From contig JAKJXP020000021.1 in NCBI GenBank assembly GCA_022225965.2, positions 434,001-498,000 on the forward strand: a stretch of 64,000 nt of DNA. The letters run 5' to 3'. Below are positions 34,943-44,799 of the stretch, piece by piece. The notes below the pieces were generated by a model. It did not search any database and had not been told where the DNA came from. It was given only the letters and a program-made list of their open reading frames with translations. The position numbers and the translations under genes are program-made. How positions within the stretch are numbered: the first letter of the stretch is position 1; each line of letters opens with the position of its first letter. The stretch comes from Diatrype stigma (lineage: Eukaryota > Ascomycota > Sordariomycetes > Xylariales > Diatrypaceae).

Positions 34943-35650
34943 GACGACGTCGAGCGTTGCATCAGTCAAATCAAGGTAGAATTCGAGTAAGAGGTGGCAC
35001 AAGAGGCACGAATTGCCTGCTAGTGGTTCCTTGATAAAGAAGCAGTGCCTTCAGGTTCAAGGGGCCATGGACAAGAGAATAGGAGTCTGGGGTCGTTTGG
35101 CCGGATGACTCTCCTCTTACTCATAGTTACTCATACTTGAACTTGGTATGCAGTAGCCAGCATTAACGAACTTATGTACGTAGCATTAGCTGATTAGGAG
35201 CTCCTGATTAGTAGGTCAGATCTCATTCCGATAGTTACATAAGGCCGTATAGATACTCGCTACCTAAGTAGGTATTTCCTTAAACGGAAAACATTGAACT
35301 GAAGCGTTCCGCATCGTTGGACCCGGACCAATGCTAGGAGCCCCATCACCGGACTAGACCCGTTCCAGATTAGCTGCACTCAGTAGCCCTATCGCCTATC
35401 TAATCAACCACCCACATTCAGGAAAAAGTTCCCGGTCGCGAATTATCCCAGACGGAAGCAAAGCCAGACTAAGTAAAAGCCCCACCATCGTCTCTTTCCT
35501 CTACGAGCTTCTCTTCTTCTTTTCTCTCCTCACCTTCATCACTTAGCCGAAACGTGTACCTACGCCGTTCGAGTCGTGAAGGGGAAAAATACTACGTCCT
35601 AAAAAAACAACAACCCGGCAATCCGATCAAAAAAATACCCGAACCCAAAA
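34943..35650. promoter_or_regulatory. Bidirectional promoter region of cue3 and uS10
   Basis: About 0.7 kb between divergent start codons. The 100 bases before the uS10 ATG include a pyrimidine-rich tract (about 35490-35540, CTCTTTCCTC and TTCTTCTTTTCTCTCC), common at ribosomal-protein gene starts in fungi, and a short A-rich run at 35600-35635. A TACCTAAGTAGGTA element lies at about 35261-35274. Exact transcription starts cannot be fixed. Confidence 0.45.
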
Positions 35651-36109
35651 ATGTCTTACAACAAGGGAGACAAGGACTTCGGCGAGGCGCCCAAGGTCCA
35701 CAAGATCCGCATCACCCTCACGAGCCGCAAGCCCACGGCGCTCGAGAAGGTCTGCACCGAGCTGATCGAGCGCGCCAAGAGCAAGGACCTGCGCGTCAAG
35801 GGCCCCGTCCGCCTGCCCACCAAGAACCTGACCATCACCACGCGCAAGACCCCTTGCGGTGAGGGTTCCAAGACCTGGGACACCTACGAGATGCGCATCC
35901 ACAAGCGTCTCATCGAGTGAGTCCCCCCATCTGTCCACTCAACAGCCCCCTCTCCTAGCCGGTGTGCGCTAGAGGGAGAAGGAAGAAGAGAAGAGAATAT
36001 CATCTAACCACTCGTACCAAACAGCCTGAACGCCCCCACCGAGATCGTCAAGCAGATCATCGTCAACATCGAGGCTGGCGTCGAGGTCGAGGTCACCATC
36101 GCCGCTTAA
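35651..36109 (+). CDS. rps20: 40S ribosomal protein uS10 (S20)
   Basis: Two exons (35651-35916 and 36025-36109; 108-bp intron GTGAGT...ACAG), 116 residues, the normal length for eukaryotic uS10. The sequence includes [38 protein letters not shown] and [15 protein letters not shown], and ends VEVEVTIAA. It is a component of the head of the small subunit in the cytosol and is ubiquitinated when ribosomes collide, which is functionally close to its divergent neighbour Cue3. Codon use is strongly C/G-ending, as expected for a highly expressed gene. Confidence 0.98.
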
Positions 36110-36723
36110 GCGCAGCGCAGCGCGAGCGGAAACCAGACGGGATAATCGGCATTGCTTCCGGAGACGGAGCACCACCACTACCACCACCACCACTACGAGC
36201 TACCCTCGCATTGTCAGGTGTAGTAATGGGGAGTGTTGCGGCCGCTGGAGGCAACACTGGGATATATTCATAGGAGATGCCCGGTAGAGGGACGGAAAAA
36301 AGCATCAACGCACAGCTACGGCTGATGGGTTATGCAGAGCCAGCCGAATCCATGGAATCGAGCTGAAGCTCAACAACGAAATAAAATTCTGATGAACACC
36401 CATTATGGTCTTAAATCCAGCTGTGGCTCAAAAAGGCGTTGGTACTGATGTTGATATTGTGATATGTCATATGTCATTGTGTAAAACTTTGCGCCTACCA
36501 ACGCTCAGGGGTATCTATTTAATTTATCCCAGCTCGTGGAAGTTCCAACTCGACGGTGCTCTCGCCTGGCCGTCTCATAGAGGACGCCCGTCTAGCCCGT
36601 AAGATAGTAATTAGCAAAAGACAATGCCCGCCCGCTGCTGCTCCATGAAATCATCATCTATCCGGACCGTGTGCCTCTCATTATTCGATCGTTTCACCTC
36701 TTGTACTTCCTATTCTATTACTC
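36110..36723. other. Convergent 3' region of uS10 and nup42
   Basis: About 0.6 kb with a CACCAC repeat at 36167-36196 and 3' UTR-like sequence. No gene seen. Confidence 0.5.
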
Positions 36724-38702
36724 TCAAAAGACCCAAGCGCAATCCTCCCGCAGCGGCGGGACCTCGGGCATGTCGCCCTCGAACCGCAGCCCCGCGGCCG
36801 CCATCTTCGCGTAGGCGGCGCGCACCTCCTCCGTGTACTCGGCGGCCTTGTCGGCGGGCTCCGTGTCGGGGTTGTAAGGGGGCGGGCCGTCGGGGAAGAT
36901 GATCTTGCGCCACTTGCGGCCCGGGCCGTCGAGCACCCCGGGCGCGGGCGGCTCGCCCGGCGCCGCGTCGGCCGGCCGCTCGTCCTCGTACCGGTCGCCC
37001 GCCCGCCACTTGTACACGACGGGCTGGCCCCGCCAGGACGCGAGACGCCCGTCGGGGGCGCGCACCGCGTAGTCGGAGAGCGCGGGGTGCTGCTTCGTGC
37101 TGCCGGGGGCGTAGGGGTTGTTGCCGTTGCCGGTCCCGTTGGTTCTGGCGTTGCTTTGTGATGAAGGGCCAGGCTGCTGTTGCTGTTGAAATTGTGCTGC
37201 CTGGGTATGTTGTTGTGTTTGCTGGGCCGCCTGTGCGAACGGGTTACTGGCTGCTGGGGTGGCTGGGTTCCCAAATGGCGATGATGATGCCTGCGGCGGT
37301 GGCTGGCCAAAGGGGTTCGGTTTCGTAGCGGCCCCACCAAGCGAGGCGAATCCGCCAGCACCGTTGGAAGGTTGTCCGAACGGATTGCTCTGTGCTGGCG
37401 CGGCGGCCGAAGTAGTGTTCATAGGCTGGGCCACGGGTGCGCTGCTTTGCTGTGCAAAGGGGTTGCTGGCGGCGGAGGCGGAGGGACTGGCGAAAGGATT
37501 CGGTTTTGGAGTCAGAGTGGTGGTAGTCGGCGCGCCAAATGGGTTTGGTTTTTGTCCTAGTGCGGCTGGTTGGCCGAACGGGCTCGGTGTGCTCTGAGTT
37601 GTGCCTATCTGGCCAAATCCCGACGCCGACGAGGACGAAGCTGCGGAAGCAAACGGGTTCGGTTTCTGCCCTAGAGCTGACGGCTGGCCGAACGCAGGAC
37701 CGGATGAGCCGAGCTGGGAAGGCTGGCCGAAAGCAGGAGCAGCCGCGCCTAGTTGTGACGGTTGTCCGAAAGCAGGGGCAGCAGAACCCATCTGCGATGG
37801 CTGGCCGAAAGCGGGGGCACTCGATGATGCAAAGGGATTCGGCTTCTGTCCCAATACCGACGGTTGACCGAATGCTGGGGTCACTCCACTACCACCACTA
37901 CTGAACGGGTTTGCTGGGCTCGGTGTTTGGAAGGAATTCGGGTTGACGAGGGTGGTGGAACTCGAAGTAGAAGGATTGGCATAAAAGCCACCACCCTGTT
38001 GTTGAACAGCGTCTCTCGCAAAGGTGCCATTGGTGCCGCCCTGTATTGTATTCTGGTTGCAGAGGTCGTTGCGATTCGGGTGTTTGCTCTCGGCTGCTAG
38101 GACGAATTGCACCGCGCCGTCGAGATTGTTCAGCGTCGTTGAAATTTGCTGATCGGCTTGCTGGTATAGGCCTTGGACTTCAGATAGCTGGAAAGACACC
38201 CTTATTTAGCGATTGAACAACACGACAATAAACCAGGCTGGGTTTCTCTTACTGCTTGCTGTGGATTCGCAGACTCCGTGATGTATAATCTCACTTCCTC
38301 GAGACTCTGCTCCCGAGGGTATCCTCCGAACAGTTGCTCCGGGGCATCCCTTCCAGGGCCATAGCACGACAGGATCCATGAGGGACGCTCATCGGCCAAG
38401 TCGATTTTGATACTCTCTTTCGTGACCTTGTACTGGTTGTTTGCTCCAGCAGCTCCCCCAGCTCCTCCACCGCCGCCGCCGCCAGAATTGCTCAGGGCAC
38501 CGAAGCGGTTGGTATTAGAGCTAGGTGCTCCGAATGGGTTCGCGGATGCGCCCGGATGTTCAAATCTGCAGTTGACTAAGACAGGGGAAATAAATTAACA
38601 TGATATCTGGAGAATGGGAGTGGGAAGTTGATAGACATAGTCGAAGGACTTACTTCCATTGCGACAGTTTCCTGACTGGTAAAACTTGCAAATGGGTGCC
38701 AT
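36724..38702 (-). CDS. nup42: Nup42-like CCCH zinc-finger FG nucleoporin
   Basis: Three exons (38702-38654, 38575-38253, 38187-36724), introns 78 and 65 bp, 611 residues. The N-terminus is a CCCH finger split by intron 1: APICKFYQSGNCRNG, then INCRFEHPG. A Gly-rich linker and a helical segment follow. The middle (about 200-430) is a dense FG-repeat region with AFGQPSxLG, NPFG and NPFA units, several in near-identical tandem copies. The C-terminal 120 residues form a conserved-looking module (ASWRGQPVVYKWRAGDRYED, FPDGPPPYNPDTE) that I associate with fungal Nup42/Amo1 relatives. Nup42 sits on the cytoplasmic face of the pore with Gle1 and Dbp5 and helps release mRNPs. The gene is complete; the tandem FG units are prone to copy-number change or misassembly. 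Confidence 0.88.
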
Positions 38703-39259
38703 ATTGAAGTCACAGCGTCAGACTGAACTTTGAGTTTCAAGGCATAAACTGCCTCGGGTATGTAGGAAGTAGCTTCTTCATATACGAGAGATCGATCGGT
38801 AGATCGGTATATCCGGGATGGAAGACTGTAGTAATGATTAAGGTTGATTGAGATGCTACGGGCTGGACTACGAGGCGTAGATGAAGTTGAGAATTGAGAC
38901 AAAGAGAAGCGGCTGGTATTAGACAAGAGACAATGCCCCGGTGGTATTGTACCTTAAGCTTAGAGAGCTCTAACCCCCACTAAGTAACCCCTAAGTTAGC
39001 TCAACGTGACGCATCGGCGCATTAGCAGGCCATTGCAGCCGTGCAGGCGGATTGCAGGGGCCTGATTGCCTATCAATGGCCAGTGGAAGCAACCTTGAAG
39101 CTTGAAAGCTAAATGGTAATTACCTAATCAGAATTCCAACGAAAAAAACTTCGACAGACTGAGACAACCAGAAATGATGTACAGAACTAGCAAATTAAGA
39201 GATACAAGGATCAGAACGAACCTCGAGACAAGCAAAAAGAAATCAAAAAAGAAATTGTT
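38703..39259. other. Intergenic stretch between nup42 and tRNA-Ile
   Basis: About 0.55 kb upstream of nup42. No further gene recognised. Confidence 0.5.
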
Positions 39260-39361
39260 GGTCACGGAGAGGCTTGAACTCTCGGCTTTCGCATTACCAG
39301 ATGACTTCTAAAGAAGAAGAAGTTATTAGTACGACACTCTAACCAACTGAGTTACGCGACC
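39260..39361 (-). tRNA. tRNA-Ile (anticodon AAU) with intron
   Basis: Read on the minus strand, the acceptor stem is GGTCGCG/CGTGACC (one G-U pair), the D arm ACTC...GAGT, the anticodon stem TCGTA/TGCGA and the T arm GAGAG-TTCAAGC-CTCTC. The anticodon loop becomes CTAATAA after removal of an intron of about 28 bases inserted one base 3' of the anticodon, the standard position for nuclear tRNA introns. This gives anticodon AAU (IAU after modification). The cloverleaf is intact. Confidence 0.93.
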
Positions 39362-40047
39362 TGTGATTGGAAATTTTGCTTGCTATAAGCCTCTATGATA
39401 GTGTGCTTACTACGTGGTGGTGGCGTATGGCAGTACCCAGGCAGCCCAGGTATGGACACCCCGCTTTGCTAGGTCTAGCAGTGCTCGTGTCCCTCCCGTC
39501 TCCCTCCCTTTCATTGTTCAGCTCAGTCCACGATCGAAGCCGGAGGTCTACAGGCCAACCAAGTAATAAGTAATGACCATGCACTACCATGTAACTCCAA
39601 CTTGGAAGAGTATGGGTGCTTTCTCATGCAGTGCTGGACTTCGGTGAAGTTGGGAGGGAATGATAGCCACCAATGGCTTTCTCTCCAGTCGATACCTCAT
39701 GTAGGTTTGTTTACATTCGAATGGCAGCTTGGTGGTGTTGTTGTCACCAGTCCAGCCGGTTGGAACACCAGACTGCAGAGGATACCACTACAGTACGGTA
39801 AATCCGATCAATGACCAAGAGGTTACGAAGCTGGACCAAATACCCAGTAGATGCAAGAGTAAAGTTGTACATGGCGCTGATCATACTTAACTACTTATTC
39901 ATCAATCACCCCTTCTCGTAATTATTTCAACGTCCAGAGCCAACTACCGAACTACCGAACTACCTAGTTTTGCGTATCCATACATTCAGATCATTCAGAT
40001 CAAATAACATAGGTACCTATAAAGTCAAGACCACAGACGACTAATAA
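39362..40047. other. Intergenic stretch, no gene recognised
   Basis: About 0.7 kb between tRNA-Ile and the 3' end of the single-exon GH5 gene. It contains ACCGAACTACC and TTCAGATCA short direct repeats (about 39945-40000). Nothing coding was seen. Confidence 0.5.
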
Positions 40048-41367
40048 CTACGGCGACGCCGTATCAGCGATGAGCGGCTTAAGCCCCTGCTCGACGTAAT
40101 CCGACGACCGCCAATCGGACCAGTCGTGGTTCAGCAGACCCCACGTCTCGTCGTAGTCCTGGCGGCCGCCGCGGATATAGTAGCTGCCAGCAAGGACCCA
40201 GATGAACCAGCCGGCCCTCTCCGTCGCCAGCAGGTCCGCGAGGCACGTGGCGTAGGTGCTGCGCCAGCCCGTCGCGACGTCGAAGCCGAACTCGGTCATC
40301 AGGACGGGGAAGACGTTCGCGGCGGCCTCGTCCTCCGGGTGCAGCGCCTGGTAGCCCTTGCGGTACAGGTCGCTCTGCAGGCCCCCGCAGTCCGACGCGT
40401 CGTTGGCGTAGTTGTGCAGCTCCAGCACGAGCCTGTCGTCGCCGTAGCCGGCGAAGTCGGCGCGGCGGAACGCGCCCGCCCCCGGCGTCAGCGCCGTCCC
40501 CTGCACCACGGGCGTGAGCCACGTGTCGAAGTCCAGCCCCGACAGCACCACCAGCACGTCGGCGTTGGCGCCGTGCACCGCGTCCGCGCCCTTCCGCACG
40601 TACTCGTACCAGTCCTGCCAGTGGTACGACTGCTGCTTCAGCGCCGGGTCGCTGTCGGGCGACCGCAGCTCGTTGCGCAGCGACATCGACGTCAGCGCCG
40701 CCCAAGCCCGGCCGTGGTCCGCCATGTAGGCTAGGCCGCGCGCCCAGCGGTCCGCGTCGAAGTAGGCGTCGCCCGGCCAGGCGTTGCCGTCGCCCGTGCT
40801 GCAGCACCACGCCCCCTGCGACATGTGGTTGTCGAGGTTGATGTACACGTGCTGGCGCGCGCACTCGGCCGCGACCGCGTCGAACACCTGCAGCCGCGTC
40901 GTCGCCTCGTCGAAGCCCGGGTTCGCCGCCAGGAAGTCCGCGAACCGGGCGGCGCCGTTGGCCGCGCCGAGCGCCTGCGCGAAGGCCGCCTGCACGGTGA
41001 TGTCCTCGCCGCCGTTGTCGTAGATCTCGTCCACCATCTGGATGGCGTACGTCAGGCGGATGGCGTTGATGCCCACGCTCTTGATCTTGGACACGACCGC
41101 CTCGATCGACTGGTACGCCAGCCCGTCCGGGATCATCACCTCGCCGTGGCCCGGCCAGTTGGCCCCCGCGTACACCACCGTCTCGTTCTGCGTGTTCTTG
41201 ATGTCGCGGCCCGACGTCACGAGCGGTTTGTACGGCCAGCCATCATCCTGGCGGTGCTCGTGCGGCAGCGCCGCCCCTCCTAGTGGGCTAGCATGTGCAA
41301 CCTGTAGTAGGCCGGTGCTCACAGCCAGGAAGGAAGTGAGGGGGCAACGGAGCAATGATTTGAACAT
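40048..41367 (-). CDS. Secreted glycoside hydrolase family 5 (cellulase-like), single exon
   Basis: 439 residues without introns, from ATG 41367. A signal peptide (MFKSLLRCPLTSFLAVSTG...) leads to the GH5 barrel: GANWPGHGEVMIPDGL, SVGINAIRLTY, the LDNHMSQGAWCC loop, the acid/base Glu233 in SLRNELR, LVLELHNY and the nucleophile Glu359 in LMTEFGFD. A late GWFIWVLAGSYYIRGG strand closes the barrel. Length and motifs fit a catalytic domain alone, with no binding module. It is quite different from the GH5-X2 enzyme at 7-9 kb, so the two are not recent duplicates. Specificity is not readable; secretion and beta-glycan hydrolysis are likely. GC-rich third positions contrast with the AT-rich flanks. 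Confidence 0.9.
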   Translation of the reverse strand: MFKSLLRCPLTSFLAVSTGLLQVAHASPLGGAALPHEHRQDDGWPYKPLVTSGRDIKNTQNETVVYAGANWPGHGEVMIPDGLAYQSIEAVVSKIKSVGINAIRLTYAIQMVDEIYDNGGEDITVQAAFAQALGAANGAARFADFLAANPGFDEATTRLQVFDAVAAECARQHVYINLDNHMSQGAWCCSTGDGNAWPGDAYFDADRWARGLAYMADHGRAWAALTSMSLRNELRSPDSDPALKQQSYHWQDWYEYVRKGADAVHGANADVLVVLSGLDFDTWLTPVVQGTALTPGAGAFRRADFAGYGDDRLVLELHNYANDASDCGGLQSDLYRKGYQALHPEDEAAANVFPVLMTEFGFDVATGWRSTYATCLADLLATERAGWFIWVLAGSYYIRGGRQDYDETWGLLNHDWSDWRSSDYVEQGLKPLIADTASP

Positions 41368-42578
41368 TTTAGCGTGGCGTAGCTGAAAGGCAAGCCATCG
41401 TACTTCAGCCCCTAGGCTATCTCGCCATCAGAGAAGAAAGCGTAGTTATATATATACATATACGAAGTTATGGCCGACCCCAGCAATTTACCGTCGAAAT
41501 GTGACGTTGTGATCTCACCTACCATGGTTCGTTCCTGGCCTCAGCCGAGAGCCTATAATGAGGAGTTGATGATAATAGGCTGGGAGAAGTTGGGGTAAAC
41601 CAGCCAAGAACAGGATATACACCGTAGGCCAAGGTCACAACACGAGCCTTGAGCAACACTATCGTTATCAATGCCCCGAGCCAGCGGCCATGATTTCGCC
41701 GTGGTATAGGGTGTTGTCGTTTTGAGTGGAATCGGGGATCTACAGGCACACATTGCATAGGTATTTAGCTAGCATCACATGAAGTACTAGTCAATTAGCA
41801 TCAACGAAATGCTGAAATAGGAACCCATTCCCTAGAGCTAAGAATTGGAGGGGAACGAGAGAGAGTATGGGGTACGACGGGATATCAGGCCAGATATCAC
41901 CCCTGCACCATGTCCGTCCGCATTGCCCCGAGCCTCCACTGTACCGCAGCACGTATGCTTCATAGCCGCACCTCTGAGGTCCTCTGGATTCCAGCCTATT
42001 TTCTTGTTTTCGTTTTCTTGGCCGGAAGATGCGTCACATGCGACCCAATGCGGGATCAGCCAGCAGCTATCGCCATTGGAATGTCAGACCTGACCTATGT
42101 ATTTATACCTACATGGTAAACAACAATATTAGCGAGAAAGTCCAGATCTTCTTGGACTCATGGGAATCGAAAGTAGCGGACCAGGGAAACTTGGTTCCTG
42201 CCAAGCCGGCAGCAGAGGCGGTCGAGATCCCTATACGGTTACGGAAGTGCCGTTTCTCACTGGGCCTTTATAGGCCAAAGAAAGCATCAACTAGTTACTA
42301 CGTACTTAGTATTATGTATGGTTCGGCTATATGCTATCCAGTCTATATACATCCATACATATACACCATCCCAGTAGGAGGAGTCTGGGCGTTTATTCTC
42401 TCAAGAGGTGACATCAAGCGGTCAGACACGGACCCCTCTCCAGTTTCGTCATCATAGTTATCCATCAGTCAGTCAGTCAGTCAGTCAGCCATCTAATCAT
42501 GTAGGCAGACACATACTGCATACCAACCCACAGCCATGCATCCTTCCACCTCGCCCAACTATCCATCTCCCCCTTCCT
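41368..42578. other. Intergenic stretch with CAGT microsatellite
   Basis: About 1.2 kb between the GH5 and P450 genes. It has a (CAGT)n run at about 42464-42488 and CATA-rich sequence near 42340-42365. No gene recognised. Confidence 0.5.
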
Positions 42579-44799
42579 TTACTTCAAATCCAGCCTCCTC
42601 CTAAACTCGACCATCGGCCCATCCTTCCGACTCGTAAACTGATCAACCAGCTGAAACTCCCCAACCCGATGACGCCCCCACTCGGCGCCCGGCCTCCCGC
42701 CCTCAGCCGGGTCGTCCAGCCCCGCGGCGCAGCGCAGGTCGTACAGGTACAGGGTGCGGGCGATAGCGGTCATCATCTCGACGTAGGCGAGGCCCTTTCC
42801 GATGCATCCGCGGGGGCCGATGCTGAACGGGCAGAAGGCGCTCTGCGCGAGGGCTACATCGCTGCTGCTCGCGTCCGCGTCCAGCCACCGCTCCGGCACG
42901 TACTCGAACGGCCGCGGGTAGTACGCCGCGTTGTGGTGGATGGTGTAGTGGGGCACGCCGACGACGACGCCGGCCGGCACGCGCTCGCCGTCGATGGAGA
43001 GCCCGCCGGCCAGCACCTCGCGCGGCGCGATGCCGCCTACTGAGGGCGACAGCCGCATGGCCTCGTCGATGCAGGCGCGCAGGTAGCCGCACGAGGTCAG
43101 CGTCGCGCCCTGGCGGATCGCCTCGGCGCCTTTCGCGGTGGTGTCGTCGTTGCCGTCGTCGTCATTGCTGCTGTCACTGCCGTCGAACGCGCGCCGGACC
43201 TCCTCGGTCGCTCGGGCTAGTGCTGCCGGGTTGCGCACGAGGTAGAAGAACGTCGCGGCCATGGCGGTCGAGGTCGTGTCGGAGCCTGCGATGATCCTGT
43301 TGTTTTCGCCATTGTGGTCAGTAGGTAGGTAAGCCCAGGCCATCCCGTCTTTTTTTTTTTTTTTTCTTTTTTCTTTTGCCCCTTCTTTCTCCTTCCTTTA
43401 CTTTACTTCTTTCATTTTGTTCATCATATGAACTCCATGTGCAAGAAGTGGTTCCGATATACGGTTCTCAAACGGGCATCGAGTATCGGGGCTTGGGTAA
43501 CTCACAGCAAGTTCGACTCGGCCCACAGCTCCGGCGTCGTGAACCCCTGGCCGGTCTCGGGGTCGCGCGCCTTCAGCAGGTGGTAAAAGAAGTCCCGGCG
43601 GTCCGTGTCGTCGCCCAGCTTGGTGCGCTCCGTCAGCTGCGCCTTGCTGTAGTTCATGTACTTGGCCCGGCCCTCGGCGATCTTGCGGAACAGCACCTTG
43701 TCGAGGTGGAGCTTGCCGACCAGAGGCATCGTGCCGCACTGTGATGAAACGAAAACATAAGTGTGAGCACGCACATCCCTTTTATTCTAGCAGCACTGCG
43801 AGCTGTCCCGCTTGACGTATGGGCGGGCACGCATGTGTGGGATGAGAGATCTCCATCCCGGAAAGGGGCGGATGAAGAGAACAGAACCAAAAGGTCACTC
43901 ACGATCAGATGTCTCGTGGTTGCCAGCGACACCAGCTCCAGCGCGTACCGGTTGTCGGGCCGCTCCAGCATGTGGAAGGCCTTGCCGAAGCACAGGTCGC
44001 CGAGGATGTCCATAGAGAGGTAGTTGCACCAGTCGGACATGTTCTTGGGGGCGGACCAGCCCTTACGTTCTTCAGCAGCAGCATGATCGACGACTCCTCC
44101 TGCGCTCGTGCTGACCAAGCTGCCGACCTGCTCGCAGAACGAGCGGATGTTGGCGAGCACGTACTTCTCCATCTCCTTGACGGCGCTGTCGGAGAAGGCC
44201 TGGGACAGCACGCGGCGCTTGCGGGCGTGGAGGGCCTTGTCCCGCGTGTTGTGGGTGTTCGGGGCCGGGTGCTGGAAGGCCTCGTAGAACTCGGCCTTGC
44301 GCACGTTGGCCTTGAAGCCGTAGATCTCCTTCAGGGCCGTGTTGGAGTTGAAGGAGAGGCTGTTCGGACCGAAGCGCACGATCTTGCCTGTGCATCAGTT
44401 GAAGAAAGGTTGCTGTGTTAGCAGGTTATCCTGTGATGGCATGGCATGGCATCATGGTAGACTATAGCAGCCAGGGGATGGGAGTGGGTTCATTCGATCT
44501 CGGGCTCGGGCTCGTACCGTAACGCTCGTGCATCCTCCAGAACTCCAGGTGCCGGTCGCCCTTCCAGGCATGGTAGAGCTGGTGGGCATCCGTGATCTTG
44601 GCCAGGAACGGCCCGGGATACTTGGCTAAGGGATGGAAGAAGACCCTATAAACCACTAGACTAGTGATCTGGCACAACGTCAGTCGGTGGCTTTTCTTTG
44701 TTTGGTGACTACCGAGTCTGCGAAGGTCTCGCGACTTACATAGATAGCTGCGGCAGCAACGGCGCCGAGTAGAAAGTGATTTACATCGACGATGGCCAT
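42579..44799 (-). CDS. Cytochrome P450 monooxygenase (microsomal, fungal)
   Basis: Five exons (44799-44740, 44668-44518, 44387-43903, 43738-43506, 43296-42579), introns 71, 130, 164 and 209 bp, 548 residues. An N-terminal membrane anchor (HFLLGAVAAAAIY and ITSLVVYRVFFHPL) precedes the hinge KYPGPFLAKITD. The I helix has AGSDTTST, the ExxR motif is EAMR, the PERF-like motif is YVPERW, and the haem loop is FSIGPRGCIGKG with the ligand Cys. All key motifs are intact. The N-terminal style (HPLxxYPGPxLAK) is that of fungal P450s often labelled benzoate 4-monooxygenase-like, but the substrate cannot be assigned. The last intron (43505-43297) contains a poly-T tract on the plus strand at about 43350-43377, which may make assembly there unreliable. 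Confidence 0.92.

Noticed and set aside
40126..40864. Long frames of about 200-260 codons on both strands inside the single-exon GH5
   Set aside because: Out-of-frame shadows of the GH5 gene, rich in Arg/Ala/Gly.
42464..42488. CAGT run as a possible regulatory array
   Set aside because: A simple microsatellite; a similar short run at 28640 shows it is not specific to the locus.
1..44799. Secondary-metabolite cluster built from methyltransferase, laccase and P450
   Set aside because: The three genes are separated by housekeeping genes over about 44 kb, with no synthase, transporter or pathway regulator.
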